This document shows positions 17,498 through 25,558 of a DNA stretch of 64,000 nucleotides, in pieces. The notes beneath the pieces were generated by a model that searched no databases, was not told the origin of the DNA, and was given only the letters and a program-made list of their open reading frames with translations. Within the stretch, counting starts at the first letter, position 1, and each line of letters begins with the position of its first letter. The translations under genes were made by a program, and so were the position numbers. The stretch is from Marinibacterium sp050389775 (GTDB lineage: Bacteria; Pseudomonadota; Alphaproteobacteria; Rhodobacterales; Rhodobacteraceae), in assembly GCF_050389775.1 (NCBI RefSeq), contig NZ_CP177144.1:2418001-2482000 (forward strand), written 5' to 3'.

Positions 17498-17543
17498 CCC
17501 GGGCCATCGGCCCGGGTTTTGCCCGGTTTCATGCAAAACCGGG
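17498..17543. terminator. Paired hairpins between fabH and ihfA
   Basis: On the plus strand CCCGGGCC (17498-17505) and GGCCCGGG (17509-17516) form a perfect hairpin followed by TTTT. Directly after it CCCGGTTT (17522-17529) pairs with AAACCGGG (17536-17543). Read from fabH on the minus strand, the second hairpin comes first. They probably end fabH transcription and insulate the ihfA promoter. Confidence 0.5.
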
Positions 17544-17578
17544 GCCCAATTGATCGGGAATCGGTTCCGCGGCTGCGC

Positions 17579-18550
17579 CTACCAGCGCAGAACGACGGCG
17601 CCCCAGGCCAGACCGCCGCCGATGGCTTCGGTCACCAGCAGGTCGCCGGTCTTGATCTCGCCCCGTTCGACGCCCACGGACAGGGCCATGGGAATCGATG
17701 CGGCCGAGGTGTTCCCGTGATCCTGAACGGTCACGACCACCTTGTCCATCGGCAGGCCCATCTTCTTGGCCGTGCCCTGGATGATGCGGATATTGGCCTG
17801 GTGGGGCACGATCCAGTCGAGATCAGCGGCGCTCAGCCCGGCCTTGTCCAGCGCGGTGGCAGCCGTCGAGGCCAGCTTTTCGACCGCGTGGCGGAAGACC
17901 TGGTTGCCCTGCATGCGCAGGTGGCCGGTGGTCTGGGTGCTGACCCCGCCATCAACATAGAGCAGCTCGCGATAGCGGCCGTCGGAATGCAGGTCGGTCG
18001 ACAGCACGCCCCGGTCGGCGGGGGTGCCCGCGCCTGTATCGGCCTTGAGAATCAGCGCCCCGGCGCCATCGCCGAACAGCACGCAGGTCGACCGGTCGGT
18101 CCAGTCCATGATCCGGCTGAAGGTCTCGGCGCCGATCACCATCACGGTTTCGGCCTGGCCCGACACGATCAGTGCATTGGCATTGGCCAGGGCAAAGATG
18201 AACCCCGCGCAGACGGCCTGAACGTCAAAGGCAAAGCCCCTGGTCATGCCCAGCTCGGCCTGCACCATGGTCGCGGCGGACGGGAAGGTCAGGTCGGCCG
18301 TCGAAGTCGCAACGATGATCGCATCGATCTCGCCGATCTCCATCCCGGCATTGGCCAGCGCCTTGCGCGCGGCATGGGCGGCCAGCTCGGAGGTCGTCTC
18401 GCCTTCGGCTGCGAAATGCCGGCGTTCGATACCCGAGCGGGTCCGAATCCATTCGTCCGACGTGTCGAGGAAAGTTTCGAAATGGCTGTTGGGGACCACG
18501 CGTTCCGGCAGGTAATGCCCGACGCCCTGGACCACGGCACGGCTAACCAT
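17579..18550 (-). CDS. fabH: Beta-ketoacyl-ACP synthase III
   Basis: The product is a 323-residue FabH that condenses acetyl-CoA with malonyl-ACP to start type II fatty-acid synthesis. The catalytic triad is visible as C114 (AVCAGF), H250 (VPHQAN) and N280 (DHGNTSAAS). The N-terminal TSDEWIRTRSGIERRHF motif is standard. It starts 3 bp after the plsX stop, so the two are co-translated. A TGTCAGGA octamer lies at this junction (18552-18559). Confidence 0.95.
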   Translation of the reverse strand: MVSRAVVQGVGHYLPERVVPNSHFETFLDTSDEWIRTRSGIERRHFAAEGETTSELAAHAARKALANAGMEIGEIDAIIVATSTADLTFPSAATMVQAELGMTRGFAFDVQAVCAGFIFALANANALIVSGQAETVMVIGAETFSRIMDWTDRSTCVLFGDGAGALILKADTGAGTPADRGVLSTDLHSDGRYRELLYVDGGVSTQTTGHLRMQGNQVFRHAVEKLASTAATALDKAGLSAADLDWIVPHQANIRIIQGTAKKMGLPMDKVVVTVQDHGNTSAASIPMALSVGVERGEIKTGDLLVTEAIGGGLAWGAVVLRW

Positions 18551-18553
18551 CTG

Positions 18554-19675
18554 TCAGGACTGCCCTTTTTTTATGCTTGTGTGTTCGACGGAGGTTTCGC
18601 CCTGACCATCATGGTCAAGGAGGTCGACGGATGCAAGCCGTGCGGCGATCTTTTGCGAAAAGTCCGACTGGGCCAGCTGGAAGGCCAGCTTGACCGCGGC
18701 CGACACCCCGGTGGCATCGGCGCTGCCGTGGGATTTCACCACCGTGCCATTCAGCCCCAGGAACACCCCTCCATTGACCCGACGCGGGTCGATGCGCTTG
18801 TTCAGCCGTTGCAGCGGGCGATAGGCCAGCATCGCGGCCAGGCGCGACAGGGGGGTCATGCGGAAGCTTTTCTTGAGCTGGTCGCCGATCAGCGCGGCGG
18901 TGCCTTCGCCGGTCTTCAGCGCGACATTGCCGGTAAATCCGTCGGTCACGATCACGTCGACCACGTCGCCGGGCAGGTCTCCGCCCTCGACGAAACCGAC
19001 AAAATCATATTGCGCGCTCTCGGCATTGCGCGCGATCAGCGCATGGGCTTCCTGCAGCTCGGGACGGCCCTTGCCCTGTTCGGTGCCCACGTTCAGCAAG
19101 CCGATGCGCGGCCGTTTCAGCCCCATCCCGTTGCGTGCGTAGGACGTGCCCATCAGGGCGAATTGCAGAAGATCGCGGGCATCGGCCCGGATATCGGCCC
19201 CGGCATCGAGCATCACGTTGAAGCCCTGCGGGTTGCGCGATGGCCAGAGCACGGCAATGGCCGGGCGCGACACGCCGTCCAGCCGGCGCAGGCGCACCAT
19301 CGACAACGCCATCAGCGCGCCGGTGTTGCCGCAGCTGACCGCGACGGTTGCCTCGCCATTGCGCACGGCATCCAGCGTCGACCACATCGACGTGCCCTTG
19401 CCGTGACGCATGATATGGCTCGGGCGGTCCTCCATCGTGACCACGTCCGAGGCATGCCGGATCTCGACCCGGTCCTGCAGCTTGCGCCGCTTGGCGACCA
19501 GGGCCTCCAGCTCGTCCTTCGGTCCGTGCAGGATGAAGGCGATGTCGGGATTCTTGAGAACCGAATGGTTCAACCCTGCCACGACCGCGGCCGGACCCTT
19601 GTCTCCCCCCATGGCATCGACCGAAATGACGATACGGTCGGTCCGGTCGGGCATCGGAGGCAAGGACGGCGTCAC
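18554..19675 (-). CDS. plsX: Phosphate acyltransferase PlsX
   Basis: The product is 373 residues. PlsX makes acyl-phosphate from acyl-ACP at the membrane, the first step of phospholipid synthesis by the PlsX/PlsY route. It has the family's ISVDAMGGDKGPAAVV start, VSCGNTGALMALS, and the C-terminal GVFLGLNGTVVKSHGSAD. The GTG at 19675 gives the usual N-terminal length. An ATG at 19654 is the alternative, and neither has a strong ribosome site. It lies in the rpmF-plsX-fabH order widely conserved in bacteria. Confidence 0.93.
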   Translation of the reverse strand: MTPSLPPMPDRTDRIVISVDAMGGDKGPAAVVAGLNHSVLKNPDIAFILHGPKDELEALVAKRRKLQDRVEIRHASDVVTMEDRPSHIMRHGKGTSMWSTLDAVRNGEATVAVSCGNTGALMALSMVRLRRLDGVSRPAIAVLWPSRNPQGFNVMLDAGADIRADARDLLQFALMGTSYARNGMGLKRPRIGLLNVGTEQGKGRPELQEAHALIARNAESAQYDFVGFVEGGDLPGDVVDVIVTDGFTGNVALKTGEGTAALIGDQLKKSFRMTPLSRLAAMLAYRPLQRLNKRIDPRRVNGGVFLGLNGTVVKSHGSADATGVSAAVKLAFQLAQSDFSQKIAARLASVDLLDHDGQGETSVEHTSIKKGQS

Positions 19676-19712
19676 GAGGGCAGGGTCACTGAAACCTGTT
19701 CGGGGTCAGCCC

Positions 19713-19919
19713 TCAGGCTGCGTCTTCGTCGAGATCGATTTCTTCGCCGATCGCGACAACCTCACGGTCATCGTAATGACCGCAGGACGCGCACACGTGG
19801 TGCGGACGCTTGAGTTCCCCGCAGTTGGGGCATTCATTCGGGTTCGCGGCGACCAGCGCGTCATGGGCGCGACGGTTGTTGCGGCGCGATTTGGAGACTT
19901 TGTTCTGTTGAACGGCCAT
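19713..19919 (-). CDS. rpmF: 50S ribosomal protein L32
   Basis: The product is 68 residues. The N-terminus [19 protein letters not shown] is conserved and basic. A zinc ribbon is formed by C30, C33, C43 and C46 (CPNCG and CASCG), so this is the zinc-containing form. It precedes plsX on the same strand. Confidence 0.96.
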   Translation of the reverse strand: MAVQQNKVSKSRRNNRRAHDALVAANPNECPNCGELKRPHHVCASCGHYDDREVVAIGEEIDLDEDAA

Positions 19920-20175
19920 GTCTCAACCTTACCTTCTCTGGGCCCCGGCGATCCGGCGGGCCGCGTTTGCTTGTGTCACACTCTCGGGCGTGACGAGCGT
20001 TTAGGCCGCGGCCACTCGCTTGTCCAACCCTAAATTCGATGAAGGCGCGAAAATACGGATTCGCGGTTGCTGCGCAAGAGGAAACTGACCGGCAGGGGGG
20101 CGGGGCGGGCGGTTTTTGCCCTGCATGACCCTTGGTCACCGGGCATCGGCGCCCGTTGTCCGGGCCCCGGCCGGC

Positions 20176-20760
20176 TCAGTCTTTGCCGCTGTCGTCGTCG
20201 TCCTCGTTTTCACCGCCGGCCGAGTCGCCCAGCCCCTTCAGGGCGGCCAGCGCGGCAAAGGGCCGGGTGTCCTCGTCGGTCATCGCGGTCTTGCCCGGCT
20301 CGGTATAGACCGCATCGCCCAGTTCGGCCGTGTCGGCGCGCGGGTAGAGGGGCAGGGCCAGGGACAACGCCTCGATCATCACCGCGCCCAGGTCGATCTC
20401 GCGGCCCAGCGGTTCCTGGTCGTCATCCTCGGGCATCTCGATCTCTTCGCCCTCGGGCGTTTCCATCCCGGCGACGTACAGCCGGCGCACATCGCTTTCC
20501 ACGCGGCTGGTCACCGGGGCCAGCGTGACCACGCAGGGTTGGACCACCGTGGCCCCCAGCCGGCCGGTCAGCAGCCAGTCGCGCTTGCCCTCGGCCGCGA
20601 TGCGGCCTTCAAAGCGCAGCTTGCGCAGCCCTTCCAGCCCCAGTTCGGCGGCGATGGCCTTCAGGGCAGGGGCGTCGGGTTTCAGGGCAAAGGCGGTGGG
20701 GGCGGCCTGGCTCAGGTCGGCCACGCGCATCTTGTCGCCTTCGTGCTTCGCATCGGTCAT
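20176..20760 (-). CDS. DUF177 (YceD-like) protein
   Basis: The product is a 194-residue member of the DUF177/YceD family, which is genetically linked to rpmF and reported in other organisms to act in 23S rRNA accumulation. Conserved cues are TGRLGATVVQPCVVTLAPV (C76) and the acidic segment EEIEMPEDDDQEPLGREIDLGAVMIEALSLALPLYPR. The C-terminal tail is strongly acidic. The start at 20760 has AGAGG upstream. A longer frame from 20832 is not conserved. It is divergent from bamE and upstream of rpmF. The 256-bp gap to rpmF holds no gene that I can see. Confidence 0.88.
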   Translation of the reverse strand: MTDAKHEGDKMRVADLSQAAPTAFALKPDAPALKAIAAELGLEGLRKLRFEGRIAAEGKRDWLLTGRLGATVVQPCVVTLAPVTSRVESDVRRLYVAGMETPEGEEIEMPEDDDQEPLGREIDLGAVMIEALSLALPLYPRADTAELGDAVYTEPGKTAMTDEDTRPFAALAALKGLGDSAGGENEDDDDSGKD

Positions 20761-20846
20761 TGCCGGCCTCTTTTCGTTTCTTGAACCTTGCAGGCGGATT
20801 GGGGTATCGGGATAGAAGTCATGAAACGGCAAGACAAGGGGCAGGC

Positions 20847-21317
20847 ATGATCCTCCGCGCGACAGGTTACCGGAACGGCGTCCGGGCAGGGATGCGCTCT
20901 GCTGCGGCGCTGATGCTGGTGGCCGGCCTCGGGGCCTGCACGGCCCAGTATCGCAACCACGGGTATACGCCTTCGGATGCCGACCTGTCCCAGATCGTCG
21001 TCGGCGTCGACACCCGCGACAGCGTGGCCGAAACTGTCGGCGCCCCGTCGTCGATCGGGCTGCTGGAAAACAGCGATTATTACTATGTTTCCAGCAAGGT
21101 GCGCCTTTACGGCACCTCGGCGAAAGAGGTCGAGCGCAAGCTGGTGGCGATCAGCTTCGATGGCGGCGACGTGGTGCGCAACATCGAGACCTTCGCGCTG
21201 GAAGACGGCCGTGTCGTGCCGCTGACCCGCCGGGTCACCAACACCGGCATCACCGACAAGACCTTCCTGCGCCAGCTGCTGGGCAACATCGGCAACTTCC
21301 GGCCCGGCGGCGTCTGA
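20847..21317 (+). CDS. bamE: Outer membrane assembly lipoprotein BamE
   Basis: The product is a 156-residue SmpA/OmlA-domain protein. It has a lipoprotein signal with the lipobox AGLGAC and lipidated Cys31, then the BamE fold (GVDTRDSVAETVGAPSSIGLL and YYYVSSKVRLYG). BamE is an accessory lipoprotein of the BAM complex that folds outer-membrane beta-barrels such as LptD at 49540-51786. The ATG at 20847 is preceded by AAGGGGCAGG. Met16 could be an alternative start. Confidence 0.88.
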   Translation: MILRATGYRNGVRAGMRSAAALMLVAGLGACTAQYRNHGYTPSDADLSQIVVGVDTRDSVAETVGAPSSIGLLENSDYYYVSSKVRLYGTSAKEVERKLVAISFDGGDVVRNIETFALEDGRVVPLTRRVTNTGITDKTFLRQLLGNIGNFRPGGV

Positions 21318-21351
21318 TCCGCCTGTTCGCTGGCGGGACTCACTTCATTCG

Positions 21352-21383
21352 CGCCCCTGGCCCCTTGGTGCCGGGGGCGTTTT
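21352..21383 (+). terminator. Rho-independent terminator after bamE
   Basis: The arms CGCCCCTGGC (21352-21361) and GCCGGGGGCG (21370-21379), with one G-T pair, form a 10-bp stem followed by TTTTCGTTT. It lies 34 bp after the bamE stop and isolates bamE from the repeat arrays. Confidence 0.75.
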
Positions 21384-21450
21384 CGTTTCGAGTCTCGCCT
21401 GGTGTCGTCCGTTGATCGGTCGCTTGCGCCTGCGCCCGTTTGGGTGCTTG

Positions 21451-21500
21451 CCTCTTCCTCTTCCTCTTCCTCTTCCTCTTCCTCTTCCTCTTCCTCTTCC
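21451..21500. repeat. Hexanucleotide microsatellite (CCTCTT)8
   Basis: Eight perfect units plus two bases. It is the first of three different hexamer arrays packed into 170 bp between bamE and the olsB-like gene. Confidence 0.95.
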
Positions 21501-21522
21501 CTTTGACCTTGGTCTCGGTCTT

Positions 21523-21578
21523 CCTGTTCCTGTTCCTGTTCCTGTTCCTGTTCCTGTTCCTGTTCCTGTTCCTGTTCC
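21523..21578. repeat. Hexanucleotide microsatellite (CCTGTT)9
   Basis: Nine perfect units plus two bases, differing from the first array at one base per unit. It starts 22 bp after the first array and runs directly into the third. Confidence 0.95.
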
Positions 21579-21620
21579 ACTGTCACTGTCACTGTCACTG
21601 TCACTGTCACTGTCACTGTC
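21579..21620. repeat. Hexanucleotide microsatellite (ACTGTC)7
   Basis: Seven perfect units directly abutting the (CCTGTT) array. The end of the array is 236 bp before the olsB-like start codon. Confidence 0.95.
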
Positions 21621-21856
21621 AGTACGACTGCCGCCGCCTCTTGATGCCTTGCCCCTGCTTCCACCTTTTGGCTTGCCTGCATGGTGGTTCCGCGTCGCAT
21701 CTTCAGCTGCCGGACACCCGCGCCCCGTCCACGGCTGGACCGTCGGAAAACCGGCGCAGGGGCAATACCAATCTGTTAGGATCGGCTGCGAACTGCCGCC
21801 GCGACCGGGCCCCCGGTCGGCGGTCGCGCAAGATGCTGACAGACCGGAGCCCCCCG

Positions 21857-22612
21857 ATGTCCCTGACCCTGCCTTCGTTCAGCCTGCCGTCCCTGACACG
21901 CGGCAAGTATCGGGCCTGCTTTGCGCAGGACCGCGGCGACCTGGCCGCGGCCCAGGCCCTGCGCGGCCGGTGCTTCGGCCTCAGCGATCCCGACGCGGAC
22001 ATGTTTGACGAATTGTGTCTGCATGTCATGATCCGGGATTTGCGCACGAATACATTGGTTTGCTGCTACCGCCTGCTGCTTCTCGAAGGCGGCGGGGACC
22101 TCGGGCGCAGCTATTCAGCACAATTCTACGAGCTGGATGCCCTCGCCGGGTTCCAGGGCCGCATGGTCGAGCTGGGGCGGTTCTGTATCCATCCGGATTG
22201 GCACGATCCCGATATCCTGCGCGTGGCCTGGGGCGCCATGACCCGGCTGGTCGATGAACAGGGGGTGCAGATGCTCTTCGGTTGTTCGTCCTTCGCCGGC
22301 ACCGAAACCGACACTTATCTCGACGCTTTTGCCATGCTCAAGGCCCGCCACCTGGCGCCGCCGCGCTGGCTGCCCCGGGTCAAGGCGCCCGAGATCTTTC
22401 GCTTTGCCGCCCGGCTGCGGCGCAAGCCTGATGCCCGCAAGGCCATGCTCACGATGCCGCCGCTCTTGCGCACCTACCTTCTGATGGGCGGATGGGTCAG
22501 CGATCATGCCGTGGTCGACCGCCAGATGAACACGCTGCATGTCTTCACGGGGCTGGAAATCGGTGCGATTCCCCCCGCCCGCAAGAAACTGCTGCGCGCC
22601 GTGGCCGGGTGA
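21857..22612 (+). CDS. olsB: L-ornithine N-alpha-acyltransferase-like protein (OlsB family)
   Basis: The product is a 251-residue GNAT-fold acyltransferase of the OlsB type, which transfers a 3-hydroxyacyl group from ACP to ornithine to make lyso-ornithine lipid. Cues are QALRGRCFGL, DADMFDELCLHVMIRD, the GRMVELGRFCIHPDW core strand and the C-terminal PPLLRTYLLMGGWVSDHAVVDRQMNTLHVFTGLE. GGAG precedes the ATG at 21857. The reading frame stays open upstream through the hexamer arrays, but the conserved domain begins only here. The usual partner OlsA is not in the window. Ornithine lipids are common membrane lipids in this group. Confidence 0.82.
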   Translation: MSLTLPSFSLPSLTRGKYRACFAQDRGDLAAAQALRGRCFGLSDPDADMFDELCLHVMIRDLRTNTLVCCYRLLLLEGGGDLGRSYSAQFYELDALAGFQGRMVELGRFCIHPDWHDPDILRVAWGAMTRLVDEQGVQMLFGCSSFAGTETDTYLDAFAMLKARHLAPPRWLPRVKAPEIFRFAARLRRKPDARKAMLTMPPLLRTYLLMGGWVSDHAVVDRQMNTLHVFTGLEIGAIPPARKKLLRAVAG

Positions 22613-22672
22613 AACGCCTGGGCGCTCCGATGCCCCGTTGACGCCGGCCCGCGCGCTGATTAGCTGGCGCGC

Positions 22673-24481
22673 ATGGCCCGTATCCCGCTTCTGCAACTCA
22701 CCGACATCTCGCTGACCTTTGGCGGCGAGCCCGTATTCTCCGACCTCGACCTGGTCGTCCACGAAGGCGACCGCATGGCGCTGGTTGGCCGCAACGGATC
22801 GGGCAAGTCGACCCTGATGAAGGTCATGGCCGGGCTGGTCGAGCCCGACCGCGGCCAGGTTGTCGTGCCCCAGGGCACGTCGGTCGGCTACATGGAACAG
22901 GATCCCGACATGGCCGGCTTTGCCACGCTGGGTGATTTCGCCTCGGCCAGCCTCGATCCGGGCGAGCTTTACAAGGTCGAGCAGGTGGCCGAAGGGCTGA
23001 AATTCGATCCCGGCCGGTCGGTTGGCACCGCGTCAGGCGGCGAGCGCCGGCGCGCGGCGCTGGCCCGGCTGATGGCCGAAGCGCCCGACCTGATGCTGTT
23101 GGACGAGCCGACCAACCACCTCGATATCGAGGCCATCGCCTGGCTTGAAAACCAGTTGAAATCCACCCGCGACGCCTTTGTTCTGATAAGCCACGACCGC
23201 GCCTTCCTGCGCGCGCTGACCCGTGGCACGCTGTGGATCGATCGCGGCGCGGTGCGGCGCCAGGACCGGGGCTTTGACGGGTTCGAGGAATGGCGCGACA
23301 AGGTCTGGGAAGACGAGGATTCCGCCCGCCACAAGCTGGACCGCAAGATCAAGGCCGAGGCCCGCTGGGCCGTCGAGGGCATCTCGGCCCGGCGCAAGCG
23401 CAACATGGGCCGCGTCCGGGCGCTGCAGGATCTGCGGGCGGAACGTGCCGGTCAGATCCGGCGCCAGGGCACGGCGGATCTCGCGCTCGATTCGGGGCCG
23501 AAATCCGGCAAGAAGGTCATCGAGGCCATCGGCATTTCCAAGGCCTTCGGTGACCGGTCCATCGCGAGCGATTTCTCGATCCTGGTCAACCGCGGCGATC
23601 AGGTCGCCTTTGTCGGGCCCAATGGCGTGGGCAAGACGACCCTGCTCAAGATCCTCCTGGGGGAGGTCGCGCCAGATGCCGGCACGGTCAAGCACGGCAC
23701 CAACCTTGAAATCGCCGTCTTCGACCAGGCCCGGGCCCAGCTCGATCCCGATGCAACGCTGTGGGACAGCCTGACGACCGATCCGTCGATGAAAGTGTCG
23801 GGACAGGCCGATCAGGTCATGGTGCGCGGTCAGCCGCGCCATGTGGTGGGCTATCTCAAGGACTTCCTCTTCGACGAACGCCAGGTTCGCGCGCCCGTCC
23901 GGTCGCTGTCAGGCGGTGAGAAGGCGCGGTTGTTGCTGGCGCGGCTGATGGCCAAGCCTTCCAATGTGCTGGTGCTGGACGAACCGACCAACGACCTCGA
24001 CATCGAAACGTTGGACCTGCTGCAGGAGCTGCTCGACGATTACGACGGCACCGTTCTGCTGGTCAGCCACGATCGTGATTTCCTCGACCGGGTGGCGACA
24101 ACCACCGTCGCGATGGAAGGCGACGGGCGGGCCACGGCCTATGCCGGGGGGTGGTCGGATTACTTGTCGCAGCGCCCCGAGCGGGCCGAGCCGGTGGCTG
24201 ACAAGCCCAAACCAGTGGTCAAGGCGGCGCCGAAAGCGGTGGAAAAGCCCAAGTCGGGCCTGTCCTTTACCGAGAAACACCGGCTTGAGGCGCTGCCTGC
24301 GGAAATGGAACGGCTGGAGGCCGAGATTGGCAAGCTGGAAGAACTGCTGGCCGATCCCCAGCTGTTCACCCGTGAGCCGGTGAAGTTCCGCAAGGCGACC
24401 GAGGCCTTGGTGCAGCGCCAGGAAAAGCTGGCCGCCTCCGAAGAGGAATGGTTGACCCTCGAAGAGAAAGCCGAGGGCTGA
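22673..24481 (+). CDS. uup: ABC-F family ATPase, Uup type
   Basis: The product is a 602-residue soluble protein with two ABC ATPase domains and no membrane segments. The first Walker A is GRNGSGKS (39-46) and the second GPNGVGKT. The signatures are SGGERRR and SGGEKAR, and both Walker B motifs read LLDEPTNHLDIE or VLDEPTNDLDIE. A charged inter-domain linker and a C-terminal coiled coil (EKHRLEALPAEMERLEAEIGKLEELL) point to Uup rather than EttA. Family members act on the ribosome, and Uup is also tied to genome stability. A second ABC-F protein is encoded at 57933-59786. Confidence 0.85.
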   Translation: MARIPLLQLTDISLTFGGEPVFSDLDLVVHEGDRMALVGRNGSGKSTLMKVMAGLVEPDRGQVVVPQGTSVGYMEQDPDMAGFATLGDFASASLDPGELYKVEQVAEGLKFDPGRSVGTASGGERRRAALARLMAEAPDLMLLDEPTNHLDIEAIAWLENQLKSTRDAFVLISHDRAFLRALTRGTLWIDRGAVRRQDRGFDGFEEWRDKVWEDEDSARHKLDRKIKAEARWAVEGISARRKRNMGRVRALQDLRAERAGQIRRQGTADLALDSGPKSGKKVIEAIGISKAFGDRSIASDFSILVNRGDQVAFVGPNGVGKTTLLKILLGEVAPDAGTVKHGTNLEIAVFDQARAQLDPDATLWDSLTTDPSMKVSGQADQVMVRGQPRHVVGYLKDFLFDERQVRAPVRSLSGGEKARLLLARLMAKPSNVLVLDEPTNDLDIETLDLLQELLDDYDGTVLLVSHDRDFLDRVATTTVAMEGDGRATAYAGGWSDYLSQRPERAEPVADKPKPVVKAAPKAVEKPKSGLSFTEKHRLEALPAEMERLEAEIGKLEELLADPQLFTREPVKFRKATEALVQRQEKLAASEEEWLTLEEKAEG

Positions 24482-24519
24482 CACCGGGCCGACGCGCCAT
24501 GCAGACAAGGCTTGGCACG

Positions 24520-25407
24520 TCACGGGGCGGGGTGCATCCGGCTGGCCGTCGGTCCGGGATGGGCGCGTAACCGGCGATGTGCCAACGGCGGCCACCAGGC
24601 CCATGTGCCACCGGTCGGCCGGGCCATGGCGCCTGTGCCAAGCCGGAAGGTTGCGGTTTCGGGCGCGGGACCCTCCAACGGCCCCAGATCGAACCGTTCA
24701 TAACCATGCTCTGCCAGCCATTGCATTGCCTCCCACACCAACAGGTAATGGGCGGCGCGGGCATGGCCATGGGGCGTGGTCCGGGCCAGGTGCCAGGTGG
24801 CCGCATCACCATGCAGAAGGATTAGCGTTGCAGCGATCCGCGTCGTGCCGACGAACGCGGTAAAAAGCTTGGCATCCCCGGGGTTTGCGGCGGCATAGGC
24901 CAATGTCAGGACACTGGCAGGAAGGCGGCGATCCCGGTGGCGCGTGGCAGGCCGTGGCGTGCCGAAAATCCAGTGACCCGGATCCATCGGCAGGTTCTGG
25001 CGAGTCACGCTCAGATCATGGCGCATCGCATGCCCCAGCCGGTGCCGCCACATCGGGTCCAGCCCGGCGGACAGATCGCCCTGCAACGACAATTCGATGA
25101 CCTGCCGTTCACAGCCGGTGCGCAGGGCGCCGATCCGCCTCAAGGCCGGGCAGGGGCGATCGGGTGACAGCAGGAAGGGCCGGTTGCGCAGCCCGGCGTC
25201 GGCAACCAGGTCGGGCAGGCGCGCCGGATCAAGCGCGCCGCGCGGGATATGGGACAGGCGCAATCCGCCGGGCAATCGGCGGGTTGTCAGGAGCGTGTCA
25301 TCCGCCAGCCGGGCCGGGCGCAGGCCGGCGGCGGTCAGGGCGCGGAAGAAGGCCGGGCTTTGCAGCAGCGGTCGTGGTTGGGAGCGGGGCGGCGCGGAAT
25401 CGAACAT
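24520..25407 (-). CDS. GNAT-like acyltransferase (BioF2/FemAB-like fold)
   Basis: The product is about 295 residues, with a C-terminal GNAT-type region (GTTRIAATLILLHGDAATWHLARTTPHGHARAAHYLLVWEAMQWLAEHGYERFDLGPLEG). The pattern of a long N-terminus followed by LLVWEAMQWLAEHGYERFDLG is that of FemAB/BioF2-related acyltransferases, which use acyl-CoA or aminoacyl-tRNA. The substrate is unknown. ATG 25407 is preferred. A TTG at 25428 would add seven residues. It ends facing uup, and three TGTCAGGA octamers lie within or close to it. Confidence 0.6.
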   Translation of the reverse strand: MFDSAPPRSQPRPLLQSPAFFRALTAAGLRPARLADDTLLTTRRLPGGLRLSHIPRGALDPARLPDLVADAGLRNRPFLLSPDRPCPALRRIGALRTGCERQVIELSLQGDLSAGLDPMWRHRLGHAMRHDLSVTRQNLPMDPGHWIFGTPRPATRHRDRRLPASVLTLAYAAANPGDAKLFTAFVGTTRIAATLILLHGDAATWHLARTTPHGHARAAHYLLVWEAMQWLAEHGYERFDLGPLEGPAPETATFRLGTGAMARPTGGTWAWWPPLAHRRLRAHPGPTASRMHPAP

Positions 25408-25461
25408 GTCGCCATAAGAGCGCCACAAGTCCTAACACGGGGTTAACCGCGTTGGATCAAC

Positions 25462-25470
25462 TTATCCACA
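25462..25470 (+). promoter_or_regulatory. DnaA box (TTATCCACA)
   Basis: A perfect box in the 151-bp gap between the GNAT-like gene and tyrS. It is isolated, so a chance occurrence is possible. Confidence 0.3.
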
Positions 25471-25526
25471 AAGTCCTGACAAATGGTAAATCCGCCGCCG
25501 CAACTCATTGAAATGCCGGCAAGCGA

Positions 25527-25552
25527 CCCCTGTCCCAGCTGTGGGACAGGGG
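25527..25552 (-). terminator. Hairpin after tyrS
   Basis: CCCCTGTCCCA (25527-25537) and TGGGACAGGGG (25542-25552) are perfect 11-bp complements with a 4-base loop, 7 bp beyond the tyrS stop. No strong T-run follows, so it may act as an mRNA 3'-end stabiliser or a weak terminator. Confidence 0.6.
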
Positions 25553-25558
25553 CATGGA

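Noticed and set aside
17102..19813. A 903-codon open frame on the plus strand
   Set aside because: It runs antisense to ihfA, fabH and plsX. Its translation is rich in His, Gly and Arg with no domain, which is the usual high-GC shadow.
21451..21620. A possible CRISPR array
   Set aside because: The units are six bases with no unique spacers and no cas genes nearby.
21440..21856. An N-terminal extension of the olsB-like protein through the microsatellites (Leu-Phe and His-Cys repeats)
   Set aside because: The frame is open, but the conserved domain and a GGAG site begin at 21857. The repeats are more simply a non-coding leader. Proteomics could overturn this.
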